From Pedobacter sp. MC2016-05 (GTDB lineage: Bacteria > Bacteroidota > Bacteroidia > Sphingobacteriales > Sphingobacteriaceae): a DNA stretch of 64,000 nucleotides. The DNA lies in assembly GCF_026239735.1 (NCBI RefSeq), contig NZ_JAPIVT010000007.1, positions 124,001 to 188,000 on the forward strand, in the 5' to 3' direction. Positions within the stretch are counted from its first letter, which is position 1; the number at the start of each line of letters is the position of its first letter. Below, in pieces: positions 42,201 to 51,540 of the stretch. A program made the position numbers and the translations under genes. Below the pieces are notes generated by a model. It worked only from the letters and a program-made list of their open reading frames with translations, did not search any database and was not told the DNA's origin.

Positions 42201-42894
42201 AACCTATTATACAGAGGGCACAGATTATAATACTTTGTATGCTTACCGTTATGGAGGGATGATTAATGGTTATCCTTATTTCTTAGATGAAAATGGTAGG
42301 GCAACACTCGAATTTGATGCGGCGGGAACTCCGATCGTATCTACCAGTAGAGACATTAATAATTATGCTGCATTAGTAAGCATGGGTACACTTACACCAA
42401 CTTATAATGGATCACTTTCTCAACGCGTTACCTATAAAAATTTTGATTTAAGCGCCTTGTTGATCTTCTCTGGTGGTAACGTAATGCGGAAAGATGTTAC
42501 GCCACTTGGAAGTAACGATATCTCCGATTTGGGTATTACACAGCGTTATAAAAACGGAATCACGCCAGAATTACCAAGACTTCTTGTTGATTATTCTGAT
42601 GCAATGCAAGCCAGAGCATTATCCATTTCATCTATGTGGCAAAATGCCGACGTGAATGTGGTAAAAGCTGATTACGTTAAACTGAGAAGTGTTTCTCTTG
42701 GTTACAGTTTGCCAAAACAGTTTATCAAGAAGTTCAATATTCCATCAGCTAAATTTACTGCACAGGTTAACAATCTGTGGTATGCAAGTGCTGCCGGAGA
42801 TGATATTGATCCAGAATCATATTCACTGAACTCGGGTACAAGAACCCTTCAAAATCCGAAATCATTTGTATTGGGCATCAACTTAACTTTTTAA
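39286..42894 (+). CDS. SusC/RagA family outer membrane protein with STN signalling domain
   Basis: A 1202-aa TonB-dependent transducer. A signal peptide ends SAQ at about residue 36, then an STN domain (about 45-108: FVKAPLNTVISEISTKTSYE, then VVKGQDFTYEINNNKTIVLK), a carboxypeptidase-like domain (about 120-200), the plug (about 215-330, with SANGVVILTTKKG) and the barrel to the terminal INLTF. The STN domain contacts FecR and places this protein in the sigma/anti-sigma circuit of the two genes upstream. SusD starts 4 bp after its stop. The metalloprotease and DUF3347 genes that follow suggest a peptide- or metal-related substrate rather than a glycan. Confidence 0.96.
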   Translation: MTNHYFRFVRSGCGYLLNWSAFLCIAMLVSLDVSAQNNQYNFVKAPLNTVISEISTKTSYEFVYDAELVKKAKPISLSLSTTSIRILMDEVVKGQDFTYEINNNKTIVLKAIAQNLEEYIVHGMVTDSIGGPLPGASVKLKGTTRYTLTDGNGHFNITLTGKYTSLEINYVGYLPETQNIDRNKTSQILTIKLKANSSLLNDVVVNGFQSLPASRGTGAAARIDNKMLNENINTDILSALEGRVAGLVYVKNANGIGADRPVLRGQATFSFTGLTRDPLVVIDGLPAETPLEEINPYDIESVTVLKDGAAASIYGSRSANGVVILTTKKGDSPLKISLNTDFFIDTKPTFESMHYASTTDIVDFETDVYNRERARYANTETMFAAYGTVANGSIKYYSPLYQLFRDRDAGKVTIDQFNQQLASFKNADYYEQYRDNVWQNAFRQRYNLSLSSASSKSNTFASINYDHSAQRIMGNNDQKITLYFKNTYNIKKWLSTTIGFNGAYSTSQSTDGSYSSYTALQPRYASIVNPDGSLVYANYVKLADGFAGSEINGAVANALQSTPQYKSYRFNILESLNEGIIDANTVSLRAFANIQAKIMDGLNFSSQIQYEMGTTKTEQIYDVNSYKMRAAYNALVGFTPATNAFTYGLPTGGRISQGMQQNNAYTFRNQLSFDRSFDGGKHSIAAVAGMEMRQTFLPIGMTDIRYGFDPVTLTSTLINNQSISQTGLPSYIFGGNKTLGVAGRTFQETKHRNISSFANASYTYLNKYNVTGSFRIDQADFFGADPEFKNRPLWSVGIGWNASNEEFLQAQPWINLLKLRATYGINGNQNTDATKFLTARRVSDNLFPALQYLNIVGIPNPKLRWEKTETYNVGIDYAFLGNRLRGTIDFYDRKSTDLMVTTDLDPTVGSASLLINNGVLRNKGIEFTVGGDWLKSGDLTLSSTFVLGFNRSKIGKVNRALATAPSYVGSPQTYYTEGTDYNTLYAYRYGGMINGYPYFLDENGRATLEFDAAGTPIVSTSRDINNYAALVSMGTLTPTYNGSLSQRVTYKNFDLSALLIFSGGNVMRKDVTPLGSNDISDLGITQRYKNGITPELPRLLVDYSDAMQARALSISSMWQNADVNVVKADYVKLRSVSLGYSLPKQFIKKFNIPSAKFTAQVNNLWYASAAGDDIDPESYSLNSGTRTLQNPKSFVLGINLTF

Positions 42895-42898
42895 CGTC

Positions 42899-44329
42899 AT
42901 GAAAAAAAATATAGCAATACTTGCATCTTTTCTAATTGTCTTCGCAATTTCTGGATGTAAAAAATATACTGATTTAACGCCAAAAGGATCACTAGTGATA
43001 GAGAATGCTCAAGATTATTATGAGTTAGTTTCTTTTCCAAATAGAGCATATCTCATCAGTAATTTTCAATACCTGGTAGATGATATGTGGATTAAAGAAT
43101 CGAATTTCATCGGTATTACTCCAAATATCAATACCGTCCATTTCAGTTTCAACGAAAATATCGATCGGGTATCAATGATCAGTTCATCTAACTTTTACGA
43201 TCGTGCCTACTTATATATCAATCGCTGGAACACCATCATTTCATCAGTAGATGCAAGTAAGGGCGAACAAAATGTTAAAGATTTAGCCAAAGCTGAAGCT
43301 AAAGCATTGAGAGCCTTTGATCATTTTCTTTTGGTTAATGTTTATGCTAAAGCTTATAATCCGGCTACTGCAGCTACCGATGGTGGAATTTGCATCATGG
43401 ATAAATATGATTTAGAGGCACAACCTACCAAATCAACAGTAGCGCAGGTTTACGATTTCATTCAGAAAGATATCGATGAAGCTATTCCGTTTTTACAGGT
43501 TCAGCCCAGCGATCCATATCATCCATCTTTGGCTTTCGCCTGGGCGCTAAAAGCGAAAATACATTTGTTTAAAAGAGAAATTGCACAGGCAAAAGAAGCA
43601 TGCGAGAAGTCGCTTTCTTACAATAACCAGATTTTCGATTTGGTAAAATATACCACTACGCAAGGAGGGCCAGCGGTTACCCCAATTATAGCGACTAATA
43701 ATCCTGAAGTATTAAGTTATCAGTACATTCAGGGGTACAACGAAACCAATTTTGGTTACACCTGGTTAATTAGTCCTGAGTTAAGAGCTTTATTTGGAAC
43801 AAATGATGCTCGCTTTAACCTGTTTTTTAATACTACAAGCGCAAGCTTTTTGGATATTGGTTCTGGTGCCGCCTATTACAGTATTGCTTATACCCGCTTT
43901 TTCTATCCAACAGTGGGTTTAAAAACTACGGAAGTCTATTTAATGCAGGCTGAATGTTTGGCCCGTCAGAATGATTTGGCAGGAGCAATGGCCGTTGTAA
44001 ATAAGTTGCGGGAGAAGCGTATCCTTTCTGGCACCATCAATCTTCCTGTTCCGGCAACGCGGAAAGAAACCATGGAAACTATAATCAATGAGCGGAGGAA
44101 AGAGATGGTGTTAGGCTTTAATCGTTTTTTCGATTTAAAAAGATTAAACACCGAAACAGAATATGCAAAGACAGTAGTTCGTACCTATCCTGTGGTGAAC
44201 AAAACTGTTCCGCAGCAAACCTATACGCTCTTGCCAACATCAAGATTGTATGTGATTCCGTTTCCACTTAACATCCTAAAGAAAAATCCAAACCTAACTC
44301 TAAATACCGACGAAAAACTTCCGTTTTAA
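42899..44329 (+). CDS. SusD/RagB family outer membrane lipoprotein
   Basis: A 476-aa SusD-like lipoprotein. The lipobox ISGC places the lipidated Cys at residue 20, followed by KKYTDLTPKGSLVIENAQDY. It carries the helical SusD core (for example LAKAEAKALRAFDHFLLVNV, about 125-144) and the RagB C-terminal region (EVYLMQAECLARQNDLAGAM and ETIINERRKEMVLGFNRFFD, about 347-420). It is shorter than the SusD of the pectin locus. It begins 4 bp after the SusC stop and ends one base before the metalloprotease start, so translation is probably coupled. Confidence 0.96.
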   Translation: MKKNIAILASFLIVFAISGCKKYTDLTPKGSLVIENAQDYYELVSFPNRAYLISNFQYLVDDMWIKESNFIGITPNINTVHFSFNENIDRVSMISSSNFYDRAYLYINRWNTIISSVDASKGEQNVKDLAKAEAKALRAFDHFLLVNVYAKAYNPATAATDGGICIMDKYDLEAQPTKSTVAQVYDFIQKDIDEAIPFLQVQPSDPYHPSLAFAWALKAKIHLFKREIAQAKEACEKSLSYNNQIFDLVKYTTTQGGPAVTPIIATNNPEVLSYQYIQGYNETNFGYTWLISPELRALFGTNDARFNLFFNTTSASFLDIGSGAAYYSIAYTRFFYPTVGLKTTEVYLMQAECLARQNDLAGAMAVVNKLREKRILSGTINLPVPATRKETMETIINERRKEMVLGFNRFFDLKRLNTETEYAKTVVRTYPVVNKTVPQQTYTLLPTSRLYVIPFPLNILKKNPNLTLNTDEKLPF

Positions 44330-44330
44330 G

Positions 44331-46778
44331 ATGAATTTTAAACAAATTTTACTTCCGATTTCATTTGCGCTCTCTTTAACAGCATTTGGTCAAAAACCGG
44401 TTGCAAAACCCGATAGCACAGTTAAAAAAGCTCCTGTTGAGTACAGCAAAATTATCCCTGCCAGTGCTATTGGGCAAGATGGACTTTTCAATGTTCGTCA
44501 GGTTGATCAAAAATGGTTTTTTGAGATTCCTGATAGTTTGCTCGGCAGATATTTGCTTGCCGTTACCCGATATGTGACCACTCCTCAAGGATTTGGGAGT
44601 TTCGGTGGTGAAAAAGTGAACGAACAAACATTATATTTTCAAAAAGGGAATAGCAATAACTTGTTTCTTAAAGGTGTTGTTTATCGCCAGGAAGCTAAAA
44701 GCCTCGATGGACCTATCTTTCAAGCGATGATGCAATCGCAGGAAAGCCCGATTGTGGCCAGTTTCGATATAAAAGCCAAGAATCCGGTTACGGGAAATTA
44801 TGTAATCGATGTTACCGATTTTTTTAAGAAAGACGTGGCCGTGGTTTCTATTTCTGCAGATGAAAAATCAACGAAAAAGTTAAATAGTTTAGCCGACGAT
44901 CGTTCTTTTATCGAAAAGATATCTTGCTATCCGATTAACACCGAAATTAAAACCACTAAAACATATGCAAGTGCTGGTTTGGGCATTCCTGCCGGAGCTT
45001 TAACTGGCGCCGTTACCCTGCGTTTAAATACCTCCTTTATTCTTTTGCCTAAAGTGCCCATGAGAAAGCGTATTTCTGATGAGCGGGTTGGATATTTCAA
45101 TAACAAATACATCCTTTTTGATGATGATTATCAACGTACGCAAACCAAATATTTGGTGCAACGCTATCGCTTAGAGCCGAAGCAGGAGGATATTGCAAAG
45201 TACAAAAAGGGCATTTTGGTTGAGCCAAAAAAAACAATTGTATATTATATAGATCCGGCTACGCCAAAAAAATGGCGTCCTTATTTAATCCAGGGCATAA
45301 ACGATTGGCAAAAAGCATTTGAGCAGGCGGGTTTTAAAAATGCCATCATTGGTAAAGAATGGCCTGTTGCAGATACGACGATGAGTCTAGAGGATGCCCG
45401 CTTTTCGGTGATCAGATATTATGCTTCGGAAACGCCGAATGCCTATGGTCCCCGAATTAGCGACCCCCGCAGTGGTGAAATTATGGAAAGCCACGTGGGT
45501 TGGTATCACAATGTGATGAAACTGGTGCACAACTGGTATATGATTCAAGCTGGTCCGCTAGATAAAAGAGCCCAAAAAATGCAGTTTGACGATGAATTGA
45601 TGGGGCAGTTAATCCGCTTTGTTTCCTCACACGAGCTTGGGCATACGCTTGGATTAAGGCATAACATGGGTGCAAGCAGCCAAACTCCGGTAGAAAAACT
45701 TCGTGATAAGGCCTGGGTGGAAAAGAATGGACACACAGTTTCGATCATGGATTATGCCCGCTTCAACTATGTGGCGCAGCCTGAAGACAATATTTCTCCA
45801 AAAGGCATTTATGCCCGGATTGGTGCCTACGATAAATGGGCAATAAACTGGGGTTACCGGTATTTTGATGGTCAGAAAGATGAATATGCAGAGGAAAAGC
45901 TGTTAGATAAAATGACCACCGATACACTCACCAATAACCCAAGATTATGGTTCGGTGGTGAAGGTAAAGACGAAGATCCACGTAGCCAATCGGAAGATTT
46001 AGGCGACGATGCCATTGTAGCCAGCGACTATGGAATCAAGAATTTGAAGAGGGTAGTGGCTAATCTGAAAAAGTGGACATACGAGCCTGGAGATCAGTAT
46101 AATAACCTGGCTGAGCTTCACAAGGAAGTTGTTAAGCAATACAGTCGTTATTTGTACCATGTAATGAAAAACATTGGCAATCGCTACGTAACTACCCGAA
46201 GTGTAGACGAAAAAGGAGTGGTTTACAGTGAGGTTCCTAAAAAGAAAGTGAAGAGCGTGGTGAGCTATGTTGGTCGCCAGGTTTTTGAGGCACCACTTTG
46301 GATGTACCCGGCTGATTTGGCTAAATACATCGATTTAAAGCCGATGGAACAAATTTCCGATCAGCAATCGCAGATGCTAAATATGTTTCTTAGTCCGGGG
46401 ATGCTTTATAACTTAAGTCAAAAAGCATTAACCTCTGCTGATCCATATCCCGTAAGCGAATTTCTGAATGATTTAATGGTAACAGTTTGGAAAAAACCTT
46501 CACTCGATATTCAGCAGGATACCTATTTAAGGAATCTACAGCGTTCGTATGTAGAAAAAGTAGGCATGGTCATCAACCCAAAAGATATTGCAGATGGTAA
46601 GATGATGAGTGGTGCTCAGCGGAGCGATGTTCGGCTGGAAGCATTGGCGCACATTAAAGCCATCAGAAGAAAGGTAGAAGAAATCATTCCTCAAACAACG
46701 GGTATAAATAACCTTCATTTGCAGGATATGCGCATCGAAATCGATAAAATTATTAAAAAGACAACCATAAACCCATAA
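44331..46778 (+). CDS. Secreted zinc-dependent metalloprotease (DUF5117/DUF4953 type)
   Basis: An 815-aa exported zinc protease. The signal peptide ends AFGQ at about residue 21. The N-terminal region (about 30-330) resembles DUF5117/5118 domains (GRYLLAVTRYVTTPQGFG, then SFDIKAKNPVTGNYVIDVTD). The catalytic motif HELGHTLGLRH gives zinc ligands His434, His438 and His444 with Glu435 as base, a metzincin-like HExxHxxGxxH signature; a Met-turn candidate is SIMDY (about 472-476). Domains of this type follow SusCD pairs in many Bacteroidota. It starts one base after the SusD stop. Expected to cleave protein or peptide at the surface or in the periplasm; substrate unknown. Confidence 0.94.
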   Translation: MNFKQILLPISFALSLTAFGQKPVAKPDSTVKKAPVEYSKIIPASAIGQDGLFNVRQVDQKWFFEIPDSLLGRYLLAVTRYVTTPQGFGSFGGEKVNEQTLYFQKGNSNNLFLKGVVYRQEAKSLDGPIFQAMMQSQESPIVASFDIKAKNPVTGNYVIDVTDFFKKDVAVVSISADEKSTKKLNSLADDRSFIEKISCYPINTEIKTTKTYASAGLGIPAGALTGAVTLRLNTSFILLPKVPMRKRISDERVGYFNNKYILFDDDYQRTQTKYLVQRYRLEPKQEDIAKYKKGILVEPKKTIVYYIDPATPKKWRPYLIQGINDWQKAFEQAGFKNAIIGKEWPVADTTMSLEDARFSVIRYYASETPNAYGPRISDPRSGEIMESHVGWYHNVMKLVHNWYMIQAGPLDKRAQKMQFDDELMGQLIRFVSSHELGHTLGLRHNMGASSQTPVEKLRDKAWVEKNGHTVSIMDYARFNYVAQPEDNISPKGIYARIGAYDKWAINWGYRYFDGQKDEYAEEKLLDKMTTDTLTNNPRLWFGGEGKDEDPRSQSEDLGDDAIVASDYGIKNLKRVVANLKKWTYEPGDQYNNLAELHKEVVKQYSRYLYHVMKNIGNRYVTTRSVDEKGVVYSEVPKKKVKSVVSYVGRQVFEAPLWMYPADLAKYIDLKPMEQISDQQSQMLNMFLSPGMLYNLSQKALTSADPYPVSEFLNDLMVTVWKKPSLDIQQDTYLRNLQRSYVEKVGMVINPKDIADGKMMSGAQRSDVRLEALAHIKAIRRKVEEIIPQTTGINNLHLQDMRIEIDKIIKKTTINP

Positions 46779-46779
46779 C

Positions 46780-47316
46780 ATGAAAAAATACATTTTAACA
46801 GGTTTGCTTTCTATTGCTGCCTTTGGCTTTTCGGCAACTGCCCAGGTAAAAACGTCGGCACAAGAAGTAGCTACGCCAGAACTGGCAGAGAAAAGGGAAT
46901 TACTTAAAAAGCAATTGATCGCAAATTATTTGGGTATGAAAAATAGCCTCGTGCTTTCTGATGAGAAAAAAACAGCTGCTTTTGCCAAAGAATTCTCTAA
47001 TTCACTTACGTTATTTAAGTTTAAAAAACTGACGTTAGAGGAGATGAACATTGCGACAGTTGCCAGACAAAGCATTAAAGCACTTGCAGATAGTATCACT
47101 GTTGCTCCATCTATCAACGAGCAGAGAAAGCTGATGGAAAAGCTGTCGACTCAATTTTGGGCGAATATCGAAAAGTATATACCAGCAAACACTGTTCTTT
47201 ATCAGCAAAGATGCCCTATGATGGGAACAACATGGGTGAGCGATGAAAAGAAAATCGCAAATCCTTATTACCCTAAAAATATGCTGACTTGTGGAGAGGT
47301 GATTGCGGAGAAATAA
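46780..47316 (+). CDS. DUF3347 domain secreted protein
   Basis: A 178-aa exported protein. The signal peptide ends ATAQ at about residue 21. The helical DUF3347 domain spans about 40-165 and ends with the family's metal-like motif: YQQRCPMMGTTWVSDE then IANPYYPKNMLTCGEVI (Cys144, Met146, Met147, Met165, Cys168). DUF3347 proteins and domains are often linked to copper or other heavy-metal efflux (CusB-like adaptors), and Cys/Met ligands here would fit Cu(I). It starts one base after the metalloprotease stop and is followed by a terminator, so it closes the operon. Confidence 0.88.
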   Translation: MKKYILTGLLSIAAFGFSATAQVKTSAQEVATPELAEKRELLKKQLIANYLGMKNSLVLSDEKKTAAFAKEFSNSLTLFKFKKLTLEEMNIATVARQSIKALADSITVAPSINEQRKLMEKLSTQFWANIEKYIPANTVLYQQRCPMMGTTWVSDEKKIANPYYPKNMLTCGEVIAEK

Positions 47317-47350
47317 CAGAAAGATTTTAAATAATAGTTAATGATAGACT

Positions 47351-47384
47351 GCTGCAGAATAACGGATGTTTTCTGCAGCTTTTT
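47351..47384 (+). terminator. Terminator closing the ECF-SusCD-protease operon
   Basis: GCTGCAGAA (47351-47359) pairs with TTCTGCAGC (47371-47379) and is followed by TTTTT. It lies 35 bp after the DUF3347 stop. Confidence 0.9.
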
Positions 47385-47491
47385 AGTTTTCGGATTTCCT
47401 CTTCATATTGTTACCAATCGTGGAATTTGTTGTTGCACCTGATTGATAGTTTAAACTATCTTTGTTTTAGAAAGACTATTGTGAATTAAAG

Positions 47492-50317
47492 ATGAACGAG
47501 ATTGGAAAATTGCTTAGCAAAATAATTGCTGAAGACCGAATCAAAACCAGGTTAATTGATCTGGTTTCATACGCCTCTGATGCCGGATTTTATTACTTAA
47601 GACCAAAAGCAGTTGTTCAGCCTATTTCTATAGATGAAGTAATCGCGTTGTTCGGATTTTCCCATCAGTATAACGTTCCGATTACTTTTCGTGCTGCGGG
47701 TACAAGTTTATCAGGTCAGTCGGTTTCTGATGGTATTCTGGTCGATTTAAGTCAATACTGGAATCTGGTTCGGGTAGAAAACAGTGGCGAGCAGGTTCGT
47801 GTGTATCCAGGTGTGACTGGCGCAGTCGTCAACTCAGAGCTAAAAAAATACTCTAAAAAAATTGGGCCAGATCCGGCCAGTATTAACTCCGCCATGATGG
47901 GTGGAATACTCTCTAACAACGCAAGCGGAATGTGCTGCGGCGTTAGCAAAAATTCTTACCACACCATTAAGTATATCAACTTTGTTTTACCGAATGGTAA
48001 GCGATATTCAACGGAGCAGAAGGATGATTATGTTCGTTTTGAAAACGAGTGTAAAGACATCTGTTCGGGCATTTCGGCATTAAAAGAGCAAATCACATCT
48101 GATGAGGAAATTTTCAATCTCATCAGAAATAAATATAAAACCAAAAATACGGTGGGTTATTCGGTAAATGCCTTTATCGACTATGCTCATCCGCTGGATA
48201 TTCTTGCCCATATTTTGATTGGAGCGGAAGGTACGCTAGGATTTATTGCTGAAGCAGTACTTAATACGGTACCGGATTATCCTTTGAAAACCACAGCTTT
48301 ACTGTATTTCCCAAATATTTATGCTGCTTGTAATGCAATTGTTCCACTAACGCATTCTGGTGCCGAAGCTGTGGAGCTGATGGATCGGGCATCACTCCGC
48401 TCTGTTGAAGATATTAAAGGTGTTCCCGCAATTCTCAAGTCGTTACCAGAGGAGGCTGCAGTACTTTTGGTCGAGTATCAGGATCATACGCAAGCTGCTA
48501 TTGATTTTAAATTAGCACAATTTCTTGCCGTTGCTGATGCGCTTGAACTTATGCTGGCACCAGAGTTTACTAATGATCCTATTGAGCAGGCATTTTTATG
48601 GAAGATCAGAAAAGGCATGTTCCCCTCTGTTGGTTCTGTTAGGGCCAGCGGTACAACCGTAATTCTGGAAGATATTGCTGTGCCTGTAGCTGAATTGGGA
48701 AATGCTATTTTAGACTTGCAAGCGCTGTTTAGTAAGTATGAGTATAGTAACGCGATTATTTTCGGCCATGCTAAAGATGGAAATATTCATTTTGTAGTAA
48801 CGCAGGCATTTGAAACAGCGACTGAAATTGACCGTTACGATCGTTTTTTACGTGAAGTGGTTACACTGGTAACTGAAAAATATAAAGGTGCCCTTAAAGC
48901 AGAACATGGAACGGGAAGGAACATGGCGCCCTTTGTTGCAACCGAGTGGGGTGAGGGAATTTACGAGGTAATGAAAGCGTTGAAACAACTGATTGATCCG
49001 CGAAATCTGCTAAACCCTGGTGTAATCATTAATGAAGATAAACATGCTCATATCAAAAACTTAAAAGATCTACCTAAGGTTGAAGAGGAGGTTGATAAGT
49101 GTATGGAATGTGGCTTTTGCGAATACAAATGTCCGAGCAGAAATATTACCTTAACCCCTCGACGTCGGATCGTAGTGAGACGTGAGTTACTTAAGCTAAA
49201 GCGAAATAACGATAACGCTACTTACAAGGAGCTTCTTAAGGAGTATGAATATGACGGACTGGAAACCTGTGCCGTTGATGGCCTTTGTGCAACGGCTTGT
49301 CCGGTGGATATTAATACAGGTTCATTAATAAAGCGTTTGAGAAGAGAAAGCCATAGCAAATTTGCTAACGGGCTGGCCCTGATGGTTGCCAAAAATTTTA
49401 AGCCGGTAACTTCTATTGTTAAATTCGGCATTGAAGTTGCTTCCGGAATGAATTCGGTATTTGGTGCAAACGCCATGACTAACTTAACCAAGGGCGCCAG
49501 AAAGATAATTCCTGGAGTGCCGCTTTGGTCGAACCAAATAAAACCGACCCATGCAAAAGGAAGCAGGATATCAAAATCAAATGTTAGTGATGCGCCAGCT
49601 GTAGTTTATTACCCAACCTGCATCAGCAGGACCATGGGTGGAGCCGTAACGGATCAAAAAAATATTATCGAAACATTTCTTCAGGTTTCCGAAAAACTAA
49701 ATATCAACTTCCATATTCCTCAAAATATTCAGAACACATGTTGCGGGCAAATCTTCTCATCAAAAGGTTTTAATGAGGCGTTCAAACATACTGTGAATGA
49801 TACGGTTAATAGATTATGGGAGTGGAGTGAGGGTGGCAAGAACCCGATTGTTCTAGACATTACTTCCTGTACTTATACGCTTCAAGAATGTCGCCCTTCT
49901 TTAACTGAGGATAACAAAGTTAAATATGATGCTTTAACCATAATTGATAGTGTAGATTATATTTTGGATTATTTATTGCCAAGGGCAAATGTGGTACGTA
50001 AGAAAAACAAGATTGCGCTTCATCCGGTCTGTTCCTTACAAAAAATGGGTTTAGAAGGTAAGTTTGTAAAGATCGCCCAGCAACTGGCTGATGAAGTGCT
50101 GCTACCTGTTCATTCGGGTTGTTGCGGAATGGCCGGCGATCGTGGATTTCTTTTCCCTGAACTTACGGCTTCCGCTACACTGCCTGAGGCAACAGAAGTA
50201 AAAAAAGACAACTATGAAGGTTATTATTCATCTGGTAAAACCTGCGAAATAGCAATGTCTGAGGCGGTTGGGAAAAATTACGAGTCTATTATTTACCTTT
50301 TGGCAGATTGTATTTAA
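47492..50317 (+). CDS. FAD and 4Fe-4S D-lactate dehydrogenase-like oxidoreductase
   Basis: A 941-aa flavo-iron-sulfur oxidoreductase. The FAD-binding type-4 domain (about 25-260) has TFRAAGTSLSGQSVSDGILV and PASINSAMMGGILSNNASGM; a FAD-oxidase C-terminal domain follows to about 510. The next part has 4Fe-4S motifs CMECGFCEYKCPS and CAVDGLCATACPV, and the C-terminus has CCG-type cysteine-rich segments (STISRTMGG-like PTCISRTMGG, NTCCGQIF, then HPVCSLQKM and GCCGMAGDRG). This is the arrangement of quinone- or cytochrome-linked D-lactate (2-hydroxyacid) dehydrogenases with fused GlpC-like part. Alone in its transcription unit here, and a preference for D-lactate over glycolate is inference. Confidence 0.93.
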   Translation: MNEIGKLLSKIIAEDRIKTRLIDLVSYASDAGFYYLRPKAVVQPISIDEVIALFGFSHQYNVPITFRAAGTSLSGQSVSDGILVDLSQYWNLVRVENSGEQVRVYPGVTGAVVNSELKKYSKKIGPDPASINSAMMGGILSNNASGMCCGVSKNSYHTIKYINFVLPNGKRYSTEQKDDYVRFENECKDICSGISALKEQITSDEEIFNLIRNKYKTKNTVGYSVNAFIDYAHPLDILAHILIGAEGTLGFIAEAVLNTVPDYPLKTTALLYFPNIYAACNAIVPLTHSGAEAVELMDRASLRSVEDIKGVPAILKSLPEEAAVLLVEYQDHTQAAIDFKLAQFLAVADALELMLAPEFTNDPIEQAFLWKIRKGMFPSVGSVRASGTTVILEDIAVPVAELGNAILDLQALFSKYEYSNAIIFGHAKDGNIHFVVTQAFETATEIDRYDRFLREVVTLVTEKYKGALKAEHGTGRNMAPFVATEWGEGIYEVMKALKQLIDPRNLLNPGVIINEDKHAHIKNLKDLPKVEEEVDKCMECGFCEYKCPSRNITLTPRRRIVVRRELLKLKRNNDNATYKELLKEYEYDGLETCAVDGLCATACPVDINTGSLIKRLRRESHSKFANGLALMVAKNFKPVTSIVKFGIEVASGMNSVFGANAMTNLTKGARKIIPGVPLWSNQIKPTHAKGSRISKSNVSDAPAVVYYPTCISRTMGGAVTDQKNIIETFLQVSEKLNINFHIPQNIQNTCCGQIFSSKGFNEAFKHTVNDTVNRLWEWSEGGKNPIVLDITSCTYTLQECRPSLTEDNKVKYDALTIIDSVDYILDYLLPRANVVRKKNKIALHPVCSLQKMGLEGKFVKIAQQLADEVLLPVHSGCCGMAGDRGFLFPELTASATLPEATEVKKDNYEGYYSSGKTCEIAMSEAVGKNYESIIYLLADCI

Positions 50318-50347
50318 AAAATCTTCTGATCTTTCATATTTAAAACC

Positions 50348-51412
50348 ATGCTTAAATACGCCTTTACCTTAATCGGCTTGTTAATTTGTTTTTCTTCTTG
50401 TGCACAAATGGAACAAGATGGTCCTTATCTAGTTAAAGAAGGCAATAAAGTTATTTCCCGATCAGTTGTAAACGATGTCGTCAAGATCGATACCTTGAAA
50501 GAAACGGATTCAATCCCCGTTTCTTTCGCAGCTAATCCAGATTGGAATTTCAAATTTCGCCTTCGTAAATCTATTTCTATACCAGCAACAAGTTATAAAT
50601 CGGTAGATAAACTCTTAGTTCTTTCTGATATCGAAGGAGAATTTGAAGCGTTCAGAGCGCTAATGATCGCCAATAAAGTGATGGACGTAAACTATAACTG
50701 GATTTTTGGTAAAGCACATGTAGTAATTTGTGGCGACCTGTTTGATAGAGGTAGAGACGTGATTCCATATTTATGGTTGCTCTACAGATTAGAGGCAGAT
50801 GCAATAGAGAAGGGTGGCTTTTTGCATGTACTATTGGGGAACCATGATGTGATGAACATGGCTGGTGACTTACGTTATTTAGCCAGCAAGTACCCTGCTT
50901 CAGCTCAATTATTTGGAGTTGCGTATGGTGATTTAATTGGAGAAAGCACCGAAATTGGAAAGTGGCTGAGGAGCAAAAATGCGGTAGAAAAGATTGGAAA
51001 TCGTTTATTTTTGCATGCTGGTATATCTCCGGAAATAAATGCGGCAGACTTAACTTTGGCACAGCTTAACAAGAGATGTAGAGCATTTTACGGTATGCCA
51101 ACTAAACAATTAAATGATGAAGGTACATTGTTAATGAGTAGCAAAGGCCCATTTTGGTTTAGAGGATATTTCGGTGAAAATAATGTAGCCGTTTCCACTG
51201 TAGATTCTACGTTGAAAAAGTTTGGGGCAAAACAGATTTTTGTTGGTCATACCATTACAAAACAAAATATTGCCGCTTATTACAATTTCAAAGTAATTGG
51301 TGTTGATGTAGATCAGCATCGTGGAAATACAAAAGCAGCACTTTTCATTGGCGATGCAGGTTTTGTTGTAGATGATAAGAATTTGCGTGAACCCATAAAG
51401 TTGGCTCAATAG
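50348..51412 (+). CDS. Metallophosphoesterase lipoprotein (Shewanella-like phosphatase type)
   Basis: A 354-aa lipoprotein; the signal sequence ends in FSSC with the lipidated Cys at residue 18. The calcineurin-like domain starts near 97 with VLSDIEGEFEAF (the Asp and, in place of the usual His, Glu), then VICGDLFDRGRDV (about 126-138), LLGNHDVMN (about 162-170), HAGISPE (about 223-229) and VGHT (about 300). These are the five PPP-family signatures, and the SDIEG variant in place of DxHG resembles Shewanella-like protein phosphatases. It should dephosphorylate protein or small phosphate esters on the outside of the inner membrane or the surface. Same strand as the lactate dehydrogenase with 30 bp between them. 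Confidence 0.91.
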   Translation: MLKYAFTLIGLLICFSSCAQMEQDGPYLVKEGNKVISRSVVNDVVKIDTLKETDSIPVSFAANPDWNFKFRLRKSISIPATSYKSVDKLLVLSDIEGEFEAFRALMIANKVMDVNYNWIFGKAHVVICGDLFDRGRDVIPYLWLLYRLEADAIEKGGFLHVLLGNHDVMNMAGDLRYLASKYPASAQLFGVAYGDLIGESTEIGKWLRSKNAVEKIGNRLFLHAGISPEINAADLTLAQLNKRCRAFYGMPTKQLNDEGTLLMSSKGPFWFRGYFGENNVAVSTVDSTLKKFGAKQIFVGHTITKQNIAAYYNFKVIGVDVDQHRGNTKAALFIGDAGFVVDDKNLREPIKLAQ

Positions 51413-51540
51413 CATTTCGGTACAGTAATAGATTTAGAAATCGGAAAAGCTAAATTTGTCAGCTATAAACACACATTCCTGACTAATAAATTGCTTTGAT
51501 CCCTTACCTTTGCGGTACTAACAAATCATCCATATTCATC

